Of a stretch of 64,000 nucleotides of DNA, positions 58,901 through 64,000 are shown piece after piece. A model generated the notes under the pieces. The model ran no database searches and was not told the origin of the DNA. It worked only from the letters and a program-made list of their open reading frames with translations. The position numbers and the translations under genes were made by a program. The stretch comes from Pomphorhynchus laevis (Eukaryota > Acanthocephala > Palaeacanthocephala > Echinorhynchida > Pomphorhynchidae). The stretch's first letter is position 1. Every line of letters begins with the position of its first letter. The DNA lies in NCBI GenBank assembly GCA_012934845.2, contig WNNJ02003430.1, forward strand, positions 93,001-157,000, in the 5' to 3' direction.

Positions 58901-61165
58901 TATCATGTAGTTACATCATGTTCTAATCTGTGAATATTAGCTTTTCGACAATAAATTTTACTTATTGTATCTATAAGTTCAATAAGGAATTTATTATTAA
59001 GGATTTGATATCCTACCAATAATAATTTTTATATCGAATGTTTGGTAAAATAATAAATGATTATATTAAAAATTAATTTTTTATTTATTAATCTGAATAA
59101 ATATATAAATATATATATAATTATATATAATTCGTATATGCTAATTTTTTTATTTAATCTAAATTTTAAGTTTTAATTAAAAAATTATTATACTTTAGCT
59201 GGCAATTGAAACAACAGAAATTGAAGAGCAATTCAAAACTTTTCTTAATACATTGCATAATACAGTGGTTAACCTAACTAATATAAAGGTGTATTAATCT
59301 ATCTTAGACTAAATCAAACTAATTGTATTTGTGAGTAGGAGGCTTTCATTGCAAATGCGGAAAAATCTCAGGAGGCTTGGAAATACACAGTGACCACATT
59401 TCTTAAAAACTTTTACATAATGTGGCCTTGCTCAAATGAACTACAAATTGGAGAGGTATTCATTTCATAATATAACCCAATAGTCCATTGACATGCGATA
59501 ATTTAGGCGATTGAATTGCTTGCCTATTGGCAAAGATTTATTTCATGGGCTGAGAATGAGTATACACGCCAAGAGCATGAACGGGGATTGCTACAATTGC
59601 CAATCTTGCAAGAAAACCGAAAAAATCTAATGACACTTACTGAAGCAAGTATCTTTGAAACAAATAAAAACTGTTATTTTTCTAATTATTGATAAACACA
59701 TTTAATATTTAAAATTATACTATTTTTATTATAGTTGGTTGAGAAACTGAGTGAATTCTTACCTAAAAGAGATCATCTACGCATATCACTAAACACCTGG
59801 AATTCAACATTGTTGAAAGACGTTGATCTCAACGAAATGCATATTGTCTGTAGCGAAATACTAAAATATCTTTCTACACTAACATACGATCCTATTGTAT
59901 GTATTAACTCATATTAACTAATTAAATTTTATTTCTAAATTAGTACGAGAAATGGGAAATATACGACGATACATTACAGCTAGCTCAGGAATTTAAAAGT
60001 ACATTACCAATTATAGAATCATTGCATAGCGATAAGTTGAGAAAAAGACACTGGGTGCAAATGCAGGTATGATGTCTTTATAATCTGCAATATACAGATT
60101 ATTTGTAAAATACTACAGGATGAAGCAATTACATCTTTTTTGCAGCATCAAACAATTAGATTGCAGAAATAAAAAATAAATTCAAAAATTTAATTTTTTA
60201 TGTCATATGAATGTTCTTCGAATGAATATAAATTTACTGTCTATTTGATGCGTGCACAATTTTATTAAAGTATTCTTAGTAAATTCGTGCAAATATTAAA
60301 ATGTAACATTTACTTAAATTTTAGTTCGAATGCAGCAAGAATCAAAATTATAAATATTAATAAATATTAATGATGGTGAAAATTTAATATAATCAAAATA
60401 GTAATCGAAATTTAATAATTCATGTTGCGTATTAAATTCGGAATTTAATCATTCGGTTGCTTATAAAGTTGCACAAATGCATAGTCAGTATTCTTCCATA
60501 ATTTAGGAGATTACGCGAAAGAATTTTTATTATTATAAATATTTTATATTTAAAATATTTATGAATATTATATTTATATTATATAATATTTTAAAAATAT
60601 TATGAATATTTAAAATTTTTAGGAATATGATATATTATATTTAAATTATATTATAAAATATTTTTAAATATTATGAATATTTAAAATATTTAGTAATATT
60701 AAATATAATGTGATTTTTAATAGTACTTCCTTTTTCAACATTCTCTATTAGAAATACTGCCGTCAATAATATTGGTATAATAAAAAAAATCGCTATGATC
60801 TTTATCTTCAATAGTTTAAATAGTTGCTATAAAAATCAGTTTCAAGATATGTCTTGATATATTAGGGTAATTCGTTGTTGCCATCATTTTTCCTTGGTTA
60901 GCAAAAATACAAATACATATTAAGATAATATTAATATATATTTTAAATATATATAAATGTATATTTTAATTATCATATATTAATTATTCAGAATCTATTT
61001 GCTTATTTTTTATTTTCTTTTTAGCATCAAACCGGTATAGGAGAACTTAATGAAAATATTGAAAACAAATCGGTCAAAGATATACTTAATTTCAATGTGG
61101 TTGAGCATAAAATGATTATTGTCGATACTGCGGACAAAGCCGCACGGGAATTCGACGTTGAAAAG
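47132..61165 (+). CDS. axonemal-type dynein heavy chain, stem and start of linker, runs off the window
   Basis: Exons seen: 47132-47254, 48313-48937, 51960-52183, 53265-53412, 55455-55559, 57237-57419, 57463-57594, 58142-58350, 58399-58599, 58649-58805, 59199-59288, 59339-59455, 59507-59644, 59735-59896, 59944-60066, 61025-61165. Phases agree from 51960 onward. 48937 ends in phase 1 and 51960 starts in phase 0, so at least one exon between them is not found. Dynein stem landmarks: NVTWLSNTFNEYV (53340-53380), QDSLRICVKESLSSVAQLL (57280), and LRKRHWVQMQ (60037-60066), the RHW motif at the start of the linker. The AAA+ motor, microtubule-binding stalk and the rest lie beyond 64000. Dynein heavy chains drive microtubule sliding in cilia and flagella. 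The paralogue cannot be told from the stem. Residues about 60-130 of the 48313 exon form a Ser/Thr/Gln/Asn-rich insert that stem domains usually lack. Confidence 0.8.
47584..47874 (-). other. Cys-rich ORF in a dynein intron, possibly a retroelement end
   Basis: A 96-codon minus ORF with CSLCICVLCKNECASNLHIF followed by TCPILKN. The C-x2-C ... H-x3-C-P pattern is like the zinc knuckle at the C-terminus of some LINE reverse transcriptases. Upstream WREPCARKRPLIW is not recognised. Too short to assign. Confidence 0.3.
48313..48937 (+). CDS. dynein heavy chain exon with low-complexity insert
   Basis: Largest exon found, 625 bases, acceptor TTTAG, donor GTATTT. Order: a stem segment (STPFWQDNDSKNFAAQLDIP), an acidic to polar stretch rich in S, T, N and Q (about 48480-48690), then a segment with SRLFYCFKQPKS and FLDYVHTGYCQIGQ that resembles the aromatic-rich strand seen near the N-terminus of axonemal heavy chains. 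Confidence 0.65.
49000..50213 (+). other. dynein intron before U1
   Basis: AT-rich. A connecting exon should lie somewhere in 48938-51959 but none with both splice sites and the right phase (1 in, 0 out) was convincing. The minus ORF at 49501-49704 is unrecognised. Confidence 0.4.
50214..50375 (+). ncRNA. U1: U1 spliceosomal snRNA
   Basis: A 162-base U1 gene. The 5' end ATACTTACCTG pairs with 5' splice sites. Stem-loop II contains CATTGCACTGCGG, the U1A-type binding loop; the middle holds GCGATTTCCCCAAACTGGGG; the Sm site AATTTGTGG is at 50339-50347; and the 3' stem-loop is GTTGCGTTCGCGCTCCCCTC-like at the end. It looks intact. It lies in a dynein intron, in the same orientation as the gene. 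Confidence 0.95.
50634..50722 (+). repeat. 85-bp dispersed repeat, copy 1
   Basis: TTGGTTAGCAAAAATACGAA to ATTATCATATT matches 60893-60980 in another dynein intron. Confidence 0.7.
51005..51245 (+). pseudogene. truncated U1 snRNA pseudogene with its upstream flank
   Basis: 51148-51245 matches the first 60% of U1 (TTACCTTGCGCAGTGGTTAA; CGCTATTGCACAGCAGTTCG; TTGAAGCCTGCCATC) but lacks the first bases of the 5' end, the Sm site and the 3' stem-loop. Its upstream DNA (51005-51100: CTAATCAAAAAAATCTAGCA) matches the flank of the intact U1 at 50095-50190, so it arose by DNA duplication, not by reverse transcription. The 3' end is replaced by a palindrome, GCCTGCCATC...GATGGCAGGC. Confidence 0.85.
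51770..51935 (+). repeat. Penelope-like element 3' end, copy 13
   Basis: AATACGTAGACTCAATTAGC, GTATTTGCCCCGTTGCAATG, GGGTAGAGGAATAGGGTCAG. Diverged, lies directly before the dynein exon at 51960. Confidence 0.55.
52300..52495 (+). repeat. possible tRNA-derived SINE, family C
   Basis: A GC-richer insert in a dynein intron starting GGCTGGCTTCTCCAGTGGTG, with a good Pol III B box, GAGTTCAAATCC, at about 52350-52361, then ATCAGCATCAATGTACTGAG. No other copy is in the window, so the SINE call rests on the B box and its placement about 35 bp after an A-box-like sequence. Confidence 0.4.
53413..55454 (+). other. large dynein intron
   Basis: AT-rich, no exon or named repeat. The ORF at 53720-53914 is unrecognised. 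TTTTGTTTCGGTTGAGCTTC (53780) recurs as TTTTGTTTCGGTTATGCTTC (54319). Confidence 0.4.
55884..56320 (-). repeat. duplicated block carrying U6, copy 3
   Basis: Shares the U6 gene and about 320 bp upstream with copies 1 and 2, but not the 3' flank, which diverges right after GCATAATTTTT. Slightly more diverged than copies 1 and 2 are from each other. Confidence 0.85.
55893..55999 (-). ncRNA. U6: U6 spliceosomal snRNA, copy 3
   Basis: Same 107-base U6 sequence with the T5 terminator. Its upstream neighbour base pair differs (GTTGTACAAG region reads CATCGTTGTACAAGC instead of CATCGCCGTACAAGC). Antisense within a dynein intron. Confidence 0.97.
56615..57130 (-). repeat. Penelope-like element 3' end, copy 14
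   Basis: GATAATTGAGTCTATGTATT, two versions of the AATTGAC hairpin block (56700 and 56810), CAGATTTCGGTCTCTATTCA, AACATAGCATCGGGACC. The doubled outer part suggests one copy inserted into another. Confidence 0.6.
57700..57965 (-). repeat. GC-richer insert in a dynein intron, SINE-like
   Basis: About 240 bp unlike the flanks. On the minus strand: CAGATGTAAGGGTGGTAATC, CACTGATGAGAACATTCTGT, AGGTCGAAACGTCTCATTAA. No second copy in the window and no clear Pol III box, so the class is open. Confidence 0.4.
59507..59734 (+). other. dynein exon with a GC-AG intron
   Basis: The exon 59507-59644 can join the next exon (59735) in frame only if the donor is GCAAGT at 59645-59650. The next GT (59648) would shift the frame and give an early stop. 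GCAAGT is the usual sequence of rare GC donors, with the acceptor TTATAG. Confidence 0.75.
60067..61024 (+). other. dynein intron with a decoy acceptor and a dispersed repeat
   Basis: TTTTTTGCAGCATCAAAC at 60136-60153 copies the acceptor and first eight bases of the true exon at 61025 but leads to an early stop. 60893-60980 is the second copy of the 50634-50722 repeat. The rest is A/T-rich with repeated TTAAAATATTTATGAATATT-like sequence. Confidence 0.6.
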
Positions 61166-61271
61166 GTTAGCTTCCAAATGATTTTAACACATAACGTGAT
61201 TTTTGTTATTTTTAAACCATACATATTAAACAAAATAATGAATCCTAATTAATTTTTTGACTGTTTTCTGA

Positions 61272-63503
61272 AGCATTCATCAGTAATTATAATTATTTGC
61301 TGCCTTTTCTTGAAAATATTTCTCTCGTGTCTTCGCTGTCAGCCGAAGAGACATAGTCCGATATCAGCCGGTCTGATATGGAAGACACGTAGCTACATAA
61401 CAGCTAACGTGGGAAGTTAGCTGTTATGTCTCGAGAGAAAGAAACAAGAAAAAGTGATAAAGATCAGAATTACAAACGACTTGAGTAGTCAACTGGATTT
61501 TTAGCTGTAGGTATTTATTCTATTGAATTAAATCTTGTAAGAACAGGTTCCCCATGTGTTACGTGTTTGCTCTTCCTTTGAGTAAAGAAAAATATACACC
61601 AATATGGTCAGTGTATATCTTAGCGTTTTGGTATATTCTATGACCACACCAAGCGGCTAATAATTCGAGACATACCCCTTCTGCTCCTACGACCCCTATT
61701 TGGTATTGTGTGGCATCTACGAAGATATTTTCCTAGCATGCCTTTGTAGGAACAGCTAATGGCATAGGCTCTTTATTAAACAGCCATTCCAAAAACCAGG
61801 ACTGCCAAGGCTCATTCTTGTATAATTGCTTGTGCGCAATGGAAACGTATGGCAGATAGTAGTTTATGAGGCATCGCAAACTCATTCCTTGGCGGCTGTC
61901 AATGGGTGATCATAATACTCTCAGATAAGCTACAGCCTCGCAAAAACGGGATAGCGCATCTGAGGTAATATTAACCCCTGACTTCGACTAATAACCTCCG
62001 AGAAACGTTATGTTTTTGCAAGGTCTTAGAATGCATTTCTCTTTTTTAAAGAAACGTTTCCACTTTTGCAGAGAGCAAGAAGCTTATTTACCACTCTTCA
62101 TAGTAGAGTTTTGAATCATGAGATGATATCGACAAAAATTGTTTTTTTTATCAAATCGGTAGGGTTTAATTGGTAGAAAATGATTTAAAATTAATTTTTA
62201 CTTAACATTTCTTGCACAGAATGTGTTCACTGTTTAAGACATTATATGTGGAATGAAGATAGAAATCTGGAGTATTCCATCCATTCCATATCCTTTATCA
62301 TATATCAGTATGTAGGAATTATTTTTTTTGAAATTAAGAAAACACGTGAGCAAAACTGTGGCTTAGTATTTTTGGTAAAGGAGCTATGATGCCTTTTTTG
62401 ATATGATAGTATATTACCTTTGTAAGTGGTCTACTCACTTTAGTAAGTAGACCACTTTACTCACAAATCACCGGCATGGCGTCAATTTGAACTTCATTAC
62501 GTGGAGTTCAAATATCAAAGGTCAGACACTCCATTGGTGCCTGACCCTGTGATACGAGTCGAGGGATGTCGGCCACATCAAATACCTCAGAATGTTGTTG
62601 ATATGATGAAATCGTAATCTAACTAGCTATCCCAGCAAAGATCCTAGATTAATGTCTTCCAGTCACGTTCAATGAACATTTCCTGTTGCGCACGAACCAC
62701 CGAGTCGAGAATCTGCTCACTAAGTATTCTAATATACTCGTTTACTGTGATTTTCCCTTCATCAGCCGTATGAGTCCTCGTTGTGAGGCCGCATACTGGT
62801 CCACTTCACCTGACATCTGATCAACAATGTCTCTTATTTGTGGCTAAAAAAACAGGTATCACCGAGAACACTGTTTTCATTATCCCAGGGTATCTACCTG
62901 TGGAGTAATGTAGCAAATTCCTGACAGTGTCAACAGGGAAATGTGCTATAGGGAGTTGACTACTAAATTGCTCATTACCCCTACCGCTATGACGCTTTAA
63001 GGTTTCAAATGACCAGTTAGAAGTAAACCTTGAGCTGCCCTTTGAGGTAAGGAAGGAACTGGACGTGGTTCATCCTCCTGACGAGACCAATACACTGTTT
63101 ATTTTTCTAGATGCTCATAATTAAAGATTATTCGTTTCTGAGTATCTATAAGATACATGTATGGCTCGTCAGTGACGTTCGACAAAAAGGAAACGTCGAT
63201 TCAGTCTGATGGACATCAGAGCATGAATCAATTCCCGAGAGTTCATTTACGGCCTCTTGGAAAACTTGAACCTGATATGTGACACGATTACCGGATCCTA
63301 CACAATATTCAGCTTCATGCTTCTTGTTCAGATGTCATGACTCAGGTAAGCTGATGACCGACTTTTGTAGTTGGTTCATCAAAGTGTGAGTGTTAGTATT
63401 TACATCTTTTGTCGGTTAATTCATTTTAGAAAGATCGTTGAAAAATTTTCTAGAAGCATTGTTGAAAATATTTCTCTAGTGTCCTCACTATCAGTCTTAG
63501 ACT
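61272..63503 (-). mobile_element. broken reverse-transcribing element (LTR, DIRS or pararetrovirus-like), fossil
   Basis: A GC-richer block of about 2.2 kb in the dynein intron after 61165. Similar direct repeats lie at its edges: TTGAAAATATTTCTCTCGTG at about 61309 and TTGAAAATATTTCTCTAGTG at about 63464, each followed by a GTC-TTCGCTGTCAG-like stretch. Sense is minus. Near 61700-61590 a short stretch has RNase H character (an FVDATQY segment, then YTDHIGVYFSL). Further upstream other protein-like stretches occur without a family I can name. It carries many breaks and is short for a full element, so it is old and probably internally deleted. Confidence 0.5.
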
Positions 63504-64000
63504 ATTTATAAAGAGAACCTTACTATAGAGAAAATTTCAGTGAGTCTAATTAGTAATTCTATTTATTATAAATGAAAATTATTTTTGTAAATTCTCATGA
63601 CAGATAGGTTTCAAAGCGGAATTAATAATTAGTTAATTTGATTATTTTGTCAGTATTTGTGTATTCAATTTGAATTTACAATGTATGATTTCACCGATTT
63701 CATATTATTTGAAAAGAAAAATATTAATTAGAGATATTTATTTCTTATATAATGTTAAAATAATCTAATAATTTTAGATCATTTTAATAATCTTAAATTT
63801 TATAATTTAAATAATGTAAGAATTAAAAAATAATAATATTAAATTTAATTAACTTACATTTAATGACTTTAAATTGATTCTGTAAATTTGTACAGTAATA
63901 TTTAGCTTATATTTTGATTCTGTATTTGATTTTGATAAAAATTAAAACTCATTCTTTTATAAATATATTTTAACTTAAAATTTCAATTACAACGTTAAAA
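63504..64000. other. AT-rich end of window
   Basis: No exon of the dynein gene and no repeat recognised. Confidence 0.5.

Overview
This is a very AT-rich window from a small-gene, intron-rich animal nuclear genome. The evidence is spliced genes with GT-AG introns, animal-type U1 and U6 snRNA genes, a ciliary (axonemal-type) dynein heavy chain, a Tudor-domain gene, and many decayed retroelements (CR1-like LINEs with a PHD-finger first ORF, Penelope-like elements with a GIY-YIG domain, tRNA-derived SINEs). A parasitic flatworm or similar invertebrate would fit, but that is inference only. No prokaryotic signature is present.

Layout. 1-900: an unrecognised tract and a SINE. 885-1475: a duplicated block carrying a U6 snRNA gene. 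1590-3840: a decayed reverse-transcriptase gene. 4130-7090: a cluster of Penelope-like copies. 7090-10475: AT-rich DNA. 10476-24557 (minus strand): a Tudor-domain gene of at least nine exons; one intron holds an antisense CR1-like LINE (about 14170-18500) and another holds a foldback repeat, a LINE 3' end and Penelope-like repeats. 24640-31420: a mosaic of GC-richer unrecognised sequence, minisatellite, SINEs and nested inverted repeats. 32790-35711 (minus): a second decayed LINE. 36290-43215: Penelope-like repeats, tandem repeats and palindromes. 43649-61165 (plus, running out of the window): a dynein heavy chain gene, N-terminal stem and start of linker only. Its introns hold two U6 genes and a U1 gene with a U1 pseudogene. 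61270-63500 (minus): a broken reverse-transcribing element lying in the next dynein intron.

How the parts relate. Only two protein-coding host genes are well supported: the Tudor gene (RNP or piRNA-type adaptor by domain) and the dynein gene (ciliary motor). Both have very short introns (43-53 bp) beside introns of several kb that collect repeats. The snRNA genes sit inside dynein introns in both orientations and were spread by local copying of roughly 400-600 bp blocks. The most interesting signals are a duplicated promoter plus first exon ahead of the dynein gene, a templated patch inserted into the LINE, a possible RNA pseudoknot in the Penelope-like 3' end, and the density of foldback repeats. 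I found no clear sign of a wholly new genetic system.
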